DNA of 64,000 nt from DAOUJW01 sp965218945 (GTDB lineage Bacteria; Chloroflexota; Dehalococcoidia; Lucifugimonadales; UBA2985): the NCBI GenBank assembly GCA_965218945.1, contig OZ244718.1, positions 2,604,001 to 2,668,000 on the forward strand, in the 5' to 3' direction. The notes beneath the pieces were generated by a model. The model was not told the DNA's origin. It was given only the letters and a program-made list of their open reading frames with translations, and did no database searches. The translations under genes were made by a program, and so were the position numbers. Shown piece by piece: positions 51,712 to 60,999 of this stretch; position 1 is the stretch's first letter; every line of letters begins with the position of its first letter.

Positions 51712-52710
51712 CAGCAGTACACCATCCTCGACGGGCTGAAGCTCCTGTCGGACGATAACTTCCGCAAGGACGTGCTGAAGAAGGTCTCCGACCCCTATCT
51801 CCTGGAGTGGTGGGAAAGGGACTTCGGCAGGTGGCACGCCCAGTACAAGGCCGAGGCCCTCGCCCCCGTCCAGACCCGCCTCTCCTACTACGCGTCCTCA
51901 AAGCGGGCAAGGGCCATTCTCGGACAGCGCCGCTCCACCATCGACATGCGCCGCACCATCCTGGACGGAGGCGTCCTGCTGGTCTCCACCTCCCAGGGGA
52001 CAGTGGGCAGAGATGTGGCCGCCCTGGTGGGCGCGTCGATGCTCAACCTCGTCGACGCCGTGATCCGGGAGCAGGGGAGTCTCCCCTTGAACAGACGGCG
52101 CGGTGCGCTGGTCGTCGTCGACGAGATGCAGTCGATGCCCGGCGTGGACTACGAGTCGATGCTCTCGGAGCTGGGCAAGTTCGGGGCGTCGTTCGTGCTC
52201 GCGACCCAAAGCCTCGCCAAGCTGGACGACCTCTCCCGCACCATGCGAGACACCCTGCTCGCCAACGTCGGCTGTCTCGCCGTCTTCCAGGTGGCGGGGT
52301 CCGACGCCCGTCAACTGGTGTGGGAGCTGGGCAAGGAGCGGGTGACCGAGGACGACATCACGTCGCTGCCCGTGCACCACTGCTACGTCCGCGCCACCGT
52401 GGGTAAGGAGCGGCTGCCCGCCTTCTCGATGATGGTGCGCAAGCCGGAGGATGGAGACCAGAAGACGGCCTCCCGCATCCGCGAGGCGGCAATTGCCTAC
52501 ACGGTCTCGGCCCGCCAGGCCGACTACGCCGACGCCGACGGACACCGGAAGGTGGACGACTACCGCAAGGGCGTCGAGGACATCGAAACCGCCAGGCAGG
52601 AGGGCCGGCCGGAGGCTGAACCGGACCCGGAGCGGAGGAAGCAGACCAGCAAGCGGAGACCGGACGCCGCCGGGTCCGGAGGGGACGAGGCAGAGGAGGC
52701 CGTGGAATGA
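51712..52710 (+). pseudogene. VirD4/TraG-like coupling protein, C-terminal part
   Basis: Same frame as the upstream part, after one TAG codon. It carries GGVLLVSTSQGTVG, Walker B ALVVVDEMQSMPG and FVLATQSLAKL, the C-terminal ATPase motifs of coupling proteins. The charged tail ends EEAVE. The first ATG after the stop is at 51772, with no strong ribosome site. Its TGA overlaps the ATG of the replication-relaxation gene. Coding quality on both sides of the TAG is equally good, so the interruption is recent, an error or a recoding event. Confidence 0.7.
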
Positions 52711-54359
52711 AACCCGCAGGATGTGAGGCCGACCTGCTCGGCGCCCTGGCGTCGATGCCCTTCCTCGACCGGCTGGAGATGGTCGCCGTCTGTGGCTGGT
52801 CGAGGGGCGCGGTCTACGAGGCCATGGCGAGCCTGGAGTCCGGCGGGTTCTGCGCCTCCGTGCCCCACGCCGTAGACCCGCTTCCCCCGGCGCGGAGGTT
52901 CCATCTCACCGCCGCAGGGCTGCGCAGGCTTGCGGGAGAGGAGGGCGTCGCCCTCGACGAGCTGGTGCGCTCCCATCCGGTCTCCGCCCAGTGGCGGCGC
53001 ATCCTGATGGACCGTCTCGACCCGCTCGCCTCCGTCTACCGCGTCGCCTCCTCCCTCTCCAACGTCGCCTACCCCATCCGGTTCCGCTGGTACCGGGCCA
53101 TGCCGTTGGACGCCGCCATGACGCTGCCGGACGGCAGGACCGTCGGGATCATCAGGCAGGGACGCACCGCCGACAGGTCGGGCTTCTCCAAGCGGCTCTG
53201 GCGGCTGCGCGACCTGCCGCTCCCCGGAACGCTCCTCATCCTCATGGCCGACGATGTGCGCCTCAGGCACGCCCGCAGACTCCTCTCGACCACCGACGTG
53301 CCGGCCCTGCTCACCCTGGAACGCGAGGCGGTCCTGGCCGGAGCGGGCGACCGGATATGGAGCCCCGTCAAGGTCTCCGCCGCCATCGACCTGCGCTACG
53401 AGCTCGACCGGGCGGCCCCCATGGGCGAGCTGCCGCGGGAGCCGGAAGCAGAGCGGGCCGACCTCCCCGCCGATCTCCCCGACAGGTGGGCGGCGTTGGA
53501 CATATCCGATCATATGCTGCCCGTCATCCTCAAGTCCGCGGAGAAGCGCGCCCTCGACCTTATCTCGGACTGGCCCTGGATCGCACTCAAGGAGATGGCC
53601 GGAATGATGGGCGTCTCGCCCCAGAGGGCCTCCCAGCTCGTCAACCCCCTCGAAGGCTTCGGCCTCGTGAGCCGCCCCCGCGACGCGGGCGGGCGCATCG
53701 TCCTCACGGATCGGGGGTTAACACACCTGGCCCGTAGGGATCGCACGTCCGTCGGAGTGGCAAAGCGGCGGTGGAGCGTCGCCCTGGAATACGCCGAGGC
53801 CCCTCTGGAGTGGCGCAACCTTTCCGGCAGGAGGACGCGGCAGCTGCTGAGGAATCTCGATCACACCTCCGCCGTCCACGGCTTCCTGGCCGCGCTGTCG
53901 GTGCAGGCCCCCCTCTTGGGGTGGGAGATCGCCCAGCTCGACCCGCCCAGAAGGGCGTCCCGCTACTTCAGGCACGACGGCGGCATGCGCGCCGTCAGCC
54001 CCGACGCCTTCGGCGTCCTCACCAGGGGCGACACACGCTGGCCCTTCTTTCTGGAGTGGGAGCGAAGGGCCGTGCGGCCCTCAACCATGTCGGACCGCCT
54101 CGCCCCCTATCTGCGCTACTTCTCATCGCACAGGCCCACCGACGACCACGGCGTCCGGCCCGCCGTACTTGTCGTCTTTGACGACGACATCGCGGCAACC
54201 CACTTCCTGCGCGTGGCGCGGGAGGAGATGAGGGAGGCGGGCGGGACGGTTCCCCTGTGGGTCTCCCACCGGGAGGCCATAGACGCCCTGGGGCCGCTGG
54301 GACGCGCCTGGCGCACTCCCACCGACTGGGAATCGCCCCAGGCCCTGCCGCCTCAATGA
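52707..54359 (+). CDS. Replication-relaxation family protein
   Basis: 550 residues, beginning in an ATGA overlap. The N-terminal winged helix (MPFLDRLEMVAVCGWSRGAV) and the segment ARRFHLTAAGLRRLA fit the replication-relaxation family of plasmid and conjugative-element proteins. A second winged-helix (ALDLISDWPWIALKEMAGMM) and a C-terminal domain (WPFFLEWERRAVRPSTMSDR, LAPYLRY) reminiscent of nuclease-like folds follow. No classical MOB relaxase with a HUH or tyrosine motif is seen elsewhere, so this is the best candidate for DNA processing at transfer. Confidence 0.72.
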   Translation: MKPAGCEADLLGALASMPFLDRLEMVAVCGWSRGAVYEAMASLESGGFCASVPHAVDPLPPARRFHLTAAGLRRLAGEEGVALDELVRSHPVSAQWRRILMDRLDPLASVYRVASSLSNVAYPIRFRWYRAMPLDAAMTLPDGRTVGIIRQGRTADRSGFSKRLWRLRDLPLPGTLLILMADDVRLRHARRLLSTTDVPALLTLEREAVLAGAGDRIWSPVKVSAAIDLRYELDRAAPMGELPREPEAERADLPADLPDRWAALDISDHMLPVILKSAEKRALDLISDWPWIALKEMAGMMGVSPQRASQLVNPLEGFGLVSRPRDAGGRIVLTDRGLTHLARRDRTSVGVAKRRWSVALEYAEAPLEWRNLSGRRTRQLLRNLDHTSAVHGFLAALSVQAPLLGWEIAQLDPPRRASRYFRHDGGMRAVSPDAFGVLTRGDTRWPFFLEWERRAVRPSTMSDRLAPYLRYFSSHRPTDDHGVRPAVLVVFDDDIAATHFLRVAREEMREAGGTVPLWVSHREAIDALGPLGRAWRTPTDWESPQALPPQ

Positions 54360-54661
54360 ATGACTGGAAATGGAACGCCATGAGTTCGGAAAATATATAC
54401 AAGAAGAAAGGACACCGGAGGCGCAGAGGACGGGGAGTTGTCCGGCTCAACACGGCGGCCCTCTGGAAGCGGCTCACGACGCTGAACCGCTCCCAGAACT
54501 GGCTCGCCAGGGAGACCGGGGTCAGCCCGGGGTACATGTCGATGCTGGTCAACGGGGAGCGCTCGCCCTCCGGACGCATCCGCCGCCGGATGCAAGTGGT
54601 CCTCGGCGTAGACGACTTCGACCAGCTTTTTACAATGGAGGATGGACATGAACAACCCTGA
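54356..54661 (+). CDS. XRE-family helix-turn-helix regulator
   Basis: 101 residues from an ATG in an ATGA overlap with the previous stop. An internal ATG at 54380 is an alternative. The helix-turn-helix is LTTLNRSQNWLARETGVSPG then YMSMLVNGERSPSGRIRRRM, the Cro/CI pattern. The N-terminus is basic. It is likely a repressor controlling the conjugation or integration genes. Confidence 0.8.
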   Translation: MNDWKWNAMSSENIYKKKGHRRRRGRGVVRLNTAALWKRLTTLNRSQNWLARETGVSPGYMSMLVNGERSPSGRIRRRMQVVLGVDDFDQLFTMEDGHEQP

Positions 54662-54968
54662 CGTTTCGTCCCGTTTCAACGGGCTTCACATCACTGGAGA
54701 GGAAGGCGCGCAGATCATACAGAGCGGCGTCCTGCCCGATGACTTCGGTCAGCGCCTCGAACGCCTCAAGGAGGCCAGCGGCCTCAGCTGGCGCGGATTC
54801 GCCAAGGCGCTCGGCGTGGACCCCAAGCAGCTGCGCCTCTGGCGCAAGAACGGCGTCGAGCCCTGCGGCGGAGCCATGCTCTCCATCTGCCGCTTCGCAG
54901 CCCGGTTGCCCGGCGGCCTGGAGATCCTCATCGGCGAGGGATTCCAGATGACCTTCTTCAAGCGCTGA
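54648..54968 (+). CDS. Small helix-turn-helix protein (paralogue family)
   Basis: 106 residues. I choose the ATG at 54648, six bases after GGAGG, over the ATG at 54642. The core FGQRLERLKEASGLSWRGFA, KALGVDPKQLRLWRKNGVEP matches the proteins at 4902-5168 and 25816-26061. It overlaps the XRE gene by 14 bases, so the two regulators are co-translated. Probably an element-encoded DNA-binding protein. Confidence 0.72.
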   Translation: MNNPDVSSRFNGLHITGEEGAQIIQSGVLPDDFGQRLERLKEASGLSWRGFAKALGVDPKQLRLWRKNGVEPCGGAMLSICRFAARLPGGLEILIGEGFQMTFFKR

Positions 54969-55158
54969 CCGGAACGCCCCGCCAGCGCGCAGGCGCAACG
55001 GCGGCATGGCGGGGCATGAGTCGGCATGAAAGACGTCGGCGCCCGCCCATTCCGTCGGCGCCGGCTGTGAACTCACAGACCTAATGCGATATGGCGTCGG
55101 CTTGGCCGGTCGCTCTAACCAGGCAATATTCGAGGTCCCAAGAGAAAGGAGCGTCAGG

Positions 55159-55383
55159 ATGAACCAAAGGCTACTGCGTCGTCAAGAAGTGGAGGAGTTG
55201 ACTGGATTGAGCCGCGCCTCGATCTACAGGCTTATCTCAGAGGGAGAGTTCCCGCGGCCCGTCCGGGTCAGCGCCACAGGCGTCAGGTGGAGGTCAAGCG
55301 ACATCTCCGCATGGATACAGTCCCGGCCGTTGTCGACCAGCGAACTTGGCTCAGCCGCCGCCCCCTGGGTACCGCCTGATTGA
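55159..55383 (+). CDS. AlpA-like excisionase/regulator
   Basis: 74 residues from ATG 55159 after GAAAGGAG. RRQEVEELTGLSRASIYRLI then EGEFPRPVRVS, VRWRSSDISAWIQSRP is the AlpA winged-helix pattern. AlpA proteins commonly stand beside P4-type integrases and control their expression or act in excision. The integrase gene converges on it, with stops 10 bases apart. Confidence 0.85.
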   Translation: MNQRLLRRQEVEELTGLSRASIYRLISEGEFPRPVRVSATGVRWRSSDISAWIQSRPLSTSELGSAAAPWVPPD

Positions 55384-55393
55384 TGCTTCGCGG

Positions 55394-56542
55394 CTAGGTT
55401 GTAAGGTAGTCCGCCCACTGCTGCATCAGCGCACGTCTCCGCACGAAAAGGTCGGACCTTGCGTACGCCTGCTCGACACTGCCTCCGAGCTGGTGGGCTA
55501 GGGCCGCCTCCGCAACCGCCCAGGGCGCGTCCGTCTGCTCCATTGCCCATGTCCTGAAGGATGTCCTGAAACCGTGCACCGTCGCTCGCTCCGCGAGACC
55601 GGTCGCACGGAGTATCTTCGTCAGCGTCATGTCGCTCAGCATCCGGCCGCGGAGCAGGGGCGAGGGGAAGCATAGCCCCGACCCGTCTTCCAGACCCCGG
55701 GCCAGCATCAACACTCCCAGCGCCTGCTCGCTCAGGGGAACCCGGTGCTCTTCGCCCGCCTTCATGCGGGAGCCGGGTATCGTCCACGTCGCGCCCTCCA
55801 TATCAATCTCATCCCAGGTGGCGCCCCTCGCCTCACCGGAGCGCGCCGCCGTGAAGACCAGGAAGGCCAGGCAGAGCTTCGAAGCGGGTGAGGTCTGGGA
55901 CTCATCAACGGTCCTGAGCGCCGCGCCCACCTCATCGTAGGGGAGCGCCCTGAGATGCGCCTTCACCTTGGGCATCGACGGCAGGGCCCCGTCTATGGCC
56001 TCACCAGCAGGGTTGCTCTCAATGAGCTCGTTGGCCATGGCCCACCTGAATATGGTTCGCATCCTCTGGCGGACGCGCCGTGCTGTCTCGGGGCGTGTCG
56101 ACCATATCGGTGTAAGGACCGACAACAGGTCTGAGCGCCTTATGGTGTCGATGGGTTTGTTCCCGATCCTGGGGAAGGCGTGGCGCTGCAGCGTCTGGAT
56201 CCACGCAGCCGCGTGGCTCCCGTTGCGCCAGCGGGGCCTGTTAGCCTCGTGCACGGCGCGGGCGGCCTCCCTGAATGTAGGCATCGCCGGCCTGTGTTTC
56301 TCCGCCACCGGGTCCTTTCCATTCTCAACCGCCTCGCGGTTGTCCAGGGCGCGCTTCCTGGCCTGGGCCAGGGACACCGTGGGATACCCGCCCAAGCCTA
56401 TGTCCCGCCGCAGGCCGCCTATGACTATCCTCTGCACCCAGCTCTTGCTGCCTGTCTTGGTGATGAAGAGGTGCAGGCCGTCCCCGTTCGAGTGGCGGCC
56501 CGGTTTGCGTAGAGCCTTCACCTCTGTTGCCATTAGCTTCAC
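55394..56542 (-). CDS. P4-type tyrosine integrase
   Basis: 382 residues from a GTG at 56542, nine bases after GAGGAGG. The ATG at 56533 is an alternative. The N-terminal DUF4102 arm-binding domain (GDGLHLFITKTGSKSWVQR, GGLRRDIGLGGYPTVSLAQA) is followed by a core-binding and a catalytic domain. Catalytic R is in FTAARSGEARG, the HxxR box in HGFRTSFRTW, the second H in LAHQLGG and the tyrosine in QAYARSD. It faces the 3' end of tRNA-Ala 196 bases away, the classical arrangement for tRNA-directed integration of this family. Confidence 0.92.
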   Translation of the reverse strand: MKLMATEVKALRKPGRHSNGDGLHLFITKTGSKSWVQRIVIGGLRRDIGLGGYPTVSLAQARKRALDNREAVENGKDPVAEKHRPAMPTFREAARAVHEANRPRWRNGSHAAAWIQTLQRHAFPRIGNKPIDTIRRSDLLSVLTPIWSTRPETARRVRQRMRTIFRWAMANELIESNPAGEAIDGALPSMPKVKAHLRALPYDEVGAALRTVDESQTSPASKLCLAFLVFTAARSGEARGATWDEIDMEGATWTIPGSRMKAGEEHRVPLSEQALGVLMLARGLEDGSGLCFPSPLLRGRMLSDMTLTKILRATGLAERATVHGFRTSFRTWAMEQTDAPWAVAEAALAHQLGGSVEQAYARSDLFVRRRALMQQWADYLTT

Positions 56543-56737
56543 GCCCAGTGACCTCCTCAATCTTTTACCACACAAATTACCACATTGTTGGCGAGACAAC
56601 AAGGGCTTTTGGGGGTAAGCGAGGGAGGCCGAATTCAGCCAAGTTAAGCCTTGTGTACACCTAACCTAGCTATGAAACAGAGGCATATTGAGACGTGTGC
56701 TGACCGATGGAGAATGGAGGAGACGGGGAGGGGAAAG

Positions 56738-56760
56738 TGGAGATAGGGGGACTCGAACCC
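56738..56760. other. Inferred attachment site at tRNA-Ala 3' end
   Basis: P4-type integrases usually recombine within the 3' end of a tRNA gene. The tRNA-Ala discriminator and acceptor/T-arm end (56738-56760) face the integrase. I found no second copy of this sequence elsewhere in the window, so the other att end is outside the window or has been lost. Confidence 0.45.
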
Positions 56761-56810
56761 CCAACCTCGGCGTTGCGAACGCCGCGCTCTCCCTGTTGAG
56801 CTATATCCCC
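56738..56810 (-). tRNA. tRNA-Ala (anticodon CGC)
   Basis: 73 bases on the minus strand. Acceptor GGGGATA pairs with TATCTCC and includes the G3-U70 pair that identifies tRNA-Ala. The anticodon stem CGGCG / CGCCG encloses loop TTCGCAA, anticodon CGC. The T arm GGGGGTTCGAGTCCCCC is canonical. CCA is not encoded. Confidence 0.95.
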
Positions 56811-57020
56811 TCGTTCAGACAGACGCGGACGAGCCGCGCCACTGGATTGTAGCAGTGGTCTTCCTGGACTTCAACTACGCGTTGCCTTCAGTGGCGTATG
56901 TGCAATAGCGAAAGGCGCAGCGTTATTGCCGTTGACTCTGAGTCTCAATATAATAGGCTACGGGAAGCACCATTACGGAGTGGTTCGGCTGCCCGAGAGG
57001 GCCGGCCTACCGGAGGCGTC

Positions 57021-57809
57021 TTGACGAATACAGCGCCAATTCTTGAGACCCGCGACGTAGTGAAGGACTTTGGAGGTCTGCGAGCCGTGGACCACTGCTC
57101 CCTCCAGGTCATGCCCGGCAACATAACCGGGCTCATCGGCCCCAACGGGGCGGGCAAGACGACACTTTTCAACCTGATTTCCGGCGCAATATCCCCCACC
57201 AGCGGCCAGATACTCTTTGGTGGCCGGCGCATCGACGGTATGAGCATGCACGAGACCTTCGGTCTCGGCCTAATGCGCACCTTTCAAATCCCCAGAGAGA
57301 TGAAGCGCATGACGGTGCTGGAGAACCTCATGCTGGTCCCCGCGCCGCAGGTCGGAGAGCGGATCTGGGCGCCGTGGTTGATGCCCTGGCGGGTGTCCCG
57401 GGAGGAGCGTCGCATAGAAGCCCAGGCGATGGAGGCGCTGGAGCTGCTCAGCCTGACCCACCTGGCCGACGAGTACGCCGGCAACCTGTCCGGTGGTCAG
57501 AAGAAACTGCTGGAGCTGGCCCGAACGCTGATGGCCGAACCAAAGATGGTGCTGCTGGACGAGCCGGGAGCCGGGGTCAATCGAACGCTGCTCAGGAGCA
57601 TATCGGCCAACATCCTCCTGGCCAGCGTGGAGCGCAATATCACCTTCGTAATCATTGAGCACGATATGAGGTTCGTCATGGCCATGTGCGATCCCATTAT
57701 AGTCATGGCCAACGGCGCCGTGATCGCCCAGGGGACACCGCACCAGGTGCAGCAGGACCCGGAGGTCCTGGAAGCCTACTTGGGAGGTGCCGTCGGTGGT
57801 ATTGCTTGA
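57021..57809 (+). CDS. livG: Branched-chain amino acid ABC transporter ATPase LivG
   Basis: 262 residues from a TTG at 57021 after CGGAGGC. An upstream in-frame ATG at 56898 would add an unlikely tail. Walker A GPNGAGKT, signature LSGGQKK, Walker B MVLLDEPGAG and H-loop IEHDM are all present. Family-typical FGGLRAVD and MRTFQIPREM mark the LivG subgroup. It powers uptake with LivF, and the following permease genes encode the membrane pore. The reading frame overlaps livF. Confidence 0.92.
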   Translation: MTNTAPILETRDVVKDFGGLRAVDHCSLQVMPGNITGLIGPNGAGKTTLFNLISGAISPTSGQILFGGRRIDGMSMHETFGLGLMRTFQIPREMKRMTVLENLMLVPAPQVGERIWAPWLMPWRVSREERRIEAQAMEALELLSLTHLADEYAGNLSGGQKKLLELARTLMAEPKMVLLDEPGAGVNRTLLRSISANILLASVERNITFVIIEHDMRFVMAMCDPIIVMANGAVIAQGTPHQVQQDPEVLEAYLGGAVGGIA

Positions 57810-58500
57810 GGCGTCCGACATAGTGGCGGGATACGGCCAGACGGAGATACTGCACAGCGTATCCGTAACCGTCGACGCCGGAGAGATGGTCACAATAATC
57901 GGGCCTAACGGCTGCGGAAAGTCGACACTTATGAAGGCCATTGTAGGACTTGTGCGGGTCAGGTCTGGAAGCGTGAAGTTCCAGGGCGCGGAAATATCCG
58001 GCGACCCACCGGAGCGGATAGTGCGGACTCGGCTGTGCTATGTCCCGCAGTCCAACAACGTGTTCCCCAATCTGAGCATACGGGAGAACCTTGAGATGGG
58101 CGCCTTCATCCGCAGCGACGACTATCGCGGCCGCATCGAAGAGATGTACGAGCTGTTCCCGGACCTGGCGCGGCAGCCGGGTCGGAAGGCCGGAACGCTC
58201 TCCGGCGGTCAGCGCCAGATGCTGGCGATTGGCCGCGCCATGATGCTCGACCCCATACTGCTGCTACTAGACGAGCCCTCTGCAGGACTGTCCCCGGCAA
58301 TGATGGGCATCGTATTTCAGCGTATTCGCGAGGTCAACCAGTCCGGAGTGGCGATGCTGCTGGTGGAGCAGAACGCCAGGGACGCGCTGCAAATGTCGGA
58401 CAGGGGTTACATCCTGGTCGCCGGTGAGAACCGGCTGGAGGACACCGGCAAGGACCTGTTGAGCAACCCGGAGGTGGCCAGCCTCTATCTTGGAGGATGA
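57796..58500 (+). CDS. livF: Branched-chain amino acid ABC transporter ATPase LivF
   Basis: 234 residues from the GTG at 57796, eight bases after GGGAGG. A GTG at 57787 is also in frame but sits on that site. Walker A GPNGCGKST, signature LSGGQRQ, Walker B LLLLDEPSAG and H-loop VEQNA fit LivF. The start overlaps the livG stop by 14 bases. Partner ATPase of LivG. Confidence 0.93.
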   Translation: MVLLEASDIVAGYGQTEILHSVSVTVDAGEMVTIIGPNGCGKSTLMKAIVGLVRVRSGSVKFQGAEISGDPPERIVRTRLCYVPQSNNVFPNLSIRENLEMGAFIRSDDYRGRIEEMYELFPDLARQPGRKAGTLSGGQRQMLAIGRAMMLDPILLLLDEPSAGLSPAMMGIVFQRIREVNQSGVAMLLVEQNARDALQMSDRGYILVAGENRLEDTGKDLLSNPEVASLYLGG

Positions 58501-58527
58501 GCAGAACCCGCTTTGGATTGACCGGAT

Positions 58528-59550
58528 ATGACTGCCATACAGAACACTGCAAGACGAATCGGCCAATCGTGGACGCCCATGTATACCACTATTGCGATAG
58601 TGGCCGCAGCGCTGTTTATCGGACTCCTCCCGGGCGTGAAGATGAACCTGGTGGTCAACGGCATATTCCTGGGAGCGATTATCGCTCTGGGCGCCATCGG
58701 CCTTACACTGGTCTACGGCATCCTGAACTTCGCCAACATAGCACACGGCGATTACATGACTATGGGCGCTTATGTTGCGCTGTTCATAGTCGGCAGTATT
58801 CTGCCCCAGGTGGGTATAGAGGGCAAAGGCCTGGGACCTTTCACCTTCGGATACCCTATGCTCATTGCCCTGCCCATAGCCGTGGCCGCCGTAGCTGCGC
58901 TGGCTGTAGTCCTGGACATAGCCATTTATCGCCGGCTTCGAGAGCGGGGAGTCAACAACGTGGTGCTGGCAATGGCGTCCCTGGGCCTGGCCATTGCCCT
59001 GAGGGGACTGGTACAGATCATCTGGAGCGGCGACGTACAGCGCTATCCCCGGGAGACCAGGAAGTTCTATCAACTGGCTATGGACGTGCGCGTACCCCCG
59101 GATGCCATCTTCATCACGATAGTGACCGTCATCCTGGTGGTGGCCGTCTACCTGGTACTGAACCGCACCAAGATAGGAAAGGCCATGCGGGCCACCGCGG
59201 ACAACCCGAGCCTGGCCCTCGTAAGCGGCATAGATACACAGCGCGTTATATGGTCAACCTGGATCATAGGCGCTGTGCTGGCAGCGACTGCCGGGATACT
59301 CCTGGCAGTGTTTCAGGCGCAGCTGCTACCCGCTATGGGGTGGAGCTTCCTGATTCCGCTGTTCGCCGCCGTCATCCTGGGGGGCATAGGCAACCCCTAC
59401 GGAGCGCTGGTTGGGGCATTTATCATCGGAGTGTCCTCGGAGGTCTCGACCCAGTGGATCAACCCCAGCTACAAGCCCGCGGTGGCCTTCGCCATTATGA
59501 CGGCGGTGCTGCTGGTGAGGCCCAGGGGCATATTCGGAGGCGGCAGGTGA
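58528..59550 (+). CDS. livH: Branched-chain amino acid ABC transporter permease LivH
   Basis: 340 residues with about eight membrane segments. GAIGLTLVYGILNFANIAHG (residues about 55-74) is the LivH hallmark. A cytoplasmic EAA-like loop lies near RTKIGKAMRATADNPSLALV. It forms half of the membrane channel with LivM. The start lies 27 bases after livF, with a weak ribosome site. Confidence 0.93.
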   Translation: MTAIQNTARRIGQSWTPMYTTIAIVAAALFIGLLPGVKMNLVVNGIFLGAIIALGAIGLTLVYGILNFANIAHGDYMTMGAYVALFIVGSILPQVGIEGKGLGPFTFGYPMLIALPIAVAAVAALAVVLDIAIYRRLRERGVNNVVLAMASLGLAIALRGLVQIIWSGDVQRYPRETRKFYQLAMDVRVPPDAIFITIVTVILVVAVYLVLNRTKIGKAMRATADNPSLALVSGIDTQRVIWSTWIIGAVLAATAGILLAVFQAQLLPAMGWSFLIPLFAAVILGGIGNPYGALVGAFIIGVSSEVSTQWINPSYKPAVAFAIMTAVLLVRPRGIFGGGR

Positions 59551-59602
59551 GCATCGCCATAGGTTGGAAACGCCCCGGCTCCTTGCCGGAGGGACGCGAG
59601 TC

Positions 59603-60595
59603 ATGGACATAGCGGGCATAGCCGACTACTTTGTGGGCTTTCTGGTCATGGCGGGTATCTACGCCGTGTTCAGCCTTGGGCTAAACGTCCATTGGGGATA
59701 CACCGGCCTGTTCAACATTGGCATAGCCGGTTTCTTCGCGCTTGGAGCGTACACGGCGGCGCTTATGACAACCCAACCTCCCGACCCCACCCTGTTCGAA
59801 GACTTCAAGTTCGGAGGCAACTGGTCGGAAATCGCGTTCCTGGACCTGGGAATCGACCTGTGGTTCTTCCTGGGCCTGGGGGCCGCGGCGGCGGTTTGCG
59901 GGGTTATCGCACTGGTAATTGGCTACATCACCCTGCGACTCCAGGATGACTATCTTGCTATCGCAACCCTGGGCATCGCGGAGTCGGTCCGCCTCTTCTT
60001 CCTGAACGAGAAGTGGGTGGCAAACGGCTCCAAGGGGCTTTACAGGATACCCCAGTTCCTGGGCGATTGGGTATCGCCCGAACACTACGACTACCTGTAC
60101 GTGGTTGTGGTGCTGGTGGTCCTGGCCGTCCTTTTCCTGTCAGTAGAGCAGGTGGTCAAGTCTCCCTGGGGGCGGGTGCTGCGTGCGATAAGAGAGGATG
60201 AGGTGGCAGCCGAGGCCAGCGGCAAGAATGTGTTCAAGTTCAAGCTTCAGGCGTTCATCTTTGGAGCGATAATCATGGGTATTGGAGGAGCGCTGTTTGC
60301 ACACAACATACGCTTCCTCGCGCCCTTGACCTTCGATCCGCTGCTGGCGACCTTCGTCATATGGGCTATGCTGATGGTGGGCGGCGCGGGCAACAACAAG
60401 GGCGCCGTACTGGGAGCCTTCGTAGTCTGGGGTATCTGGACGGGCACTCAGTTTCTGCCCGGCGTCTTCTCCGACCCCAACGTCCGCTTCTTCATGATAG
60501 GCGTACTGATAGTCGCTGTGATCATGGCTCGCCCCAGCGGCATCCTGGGAGAGGAGCGCCGGATAGCGAGAGCGGCGACACCGGAGGAAATTTAG
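59603..60595 (+). CDS. livM: Branched-chain amino acid ABC transporter permease LivM
   Basis: 330 residues from the ATG at 59603, nine bases after GGAGGG. About nine membrane segments. SLGLNVHWGYTGLFNIGIAG is the LivM signature, and SPWGRVLRAIREDEVAAEA the cytoplasmic coupling loop. It ends the livGFHM run. The substrate-binding gene lies convergent, 600 bases downstream. Confidence 0.92.
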   Translation: MDIAGIADYFVGFLVMAGIYAVFSLGLNVHWGYTGLFNIGIAGFFALGAYTAALMTTQPPDPTLFEDFKFGGNWSEIAFLDLGIDLWFFLGLGAAAAVCGVIALVIGYITLRLQDDYLAIATLGIAESVRLFFLNEKWVANGSKGLYRIPQFLGDWVSPEHYDYLYVVVVLVVLAVLFLSVEQVVKSPWGRVLRAIREDEVAAEASGKNVFKFKLQAFIFGAIIMGIGGALFAHNIRFLAPLTFDPLLATFVIWAMLMVGGAGNNKGAVLGAFVVWGIWTGTQFLPGVFSDPNVRFFMIGVLIVAVIMARPSGILGEERRIARAATPEEI

Positions 60596-60798
60596 TAGCC
60601 AGCGGGTTGGGATGCGCCTTCGTAGTTGTTTTCATTGCCATCTGCGCGAATCTCAAGGTTGGTTGAGGCCATTCTTATCAAGATTTGGCTTGACAACGGT
60701 AGTGTCCGGCATCATCATTGGGCCACACCAAAGAAGATCCCATCTATGTCTACAACGCAAGGATAGCGCCCCGATTCCAGTAGAGAGAAGGCCCACCA

Positions 60799-60999
60799 AT
60801 GTCAAGCATTGAGAACATTCAGCAGGCTATCCTAAACCTGTCCCAGTCAGACTACATTCAACTAAGACTATGGCTGAGCGAACTGGATTGGGAGGAGTGG
60901 GATCGGGAGATTGAAGCTGATTCGGCTGACGGAAAGTTGGAATTCCTGGTAGCGGAGGCAACGGAGGCCAAACAGCGAGGCACACTGGAAACGCTCTAG
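60799..60999 (+). CDS. Addiction-module antitoxin-like small protein
   Basis: 66 residues with an AGAGAAGG site. MSSIENIQQAILNLSQSDYI, QLRLWLSELDWEEWDREIEA, KQRGTLETL resembles the RelB/ParD-like antitoxins that precede RelE/ParE toxins. The stop overlaps a GTG that begins a truncated toxin reading frame. The toxin appears to be lost. Confidence 0.65.
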   Translation: MSSIENIQQAILNLSQSDYIQLRLWLSELDWEEWDREIEADSADGKLEFLVAEATEAKQRGTLETL

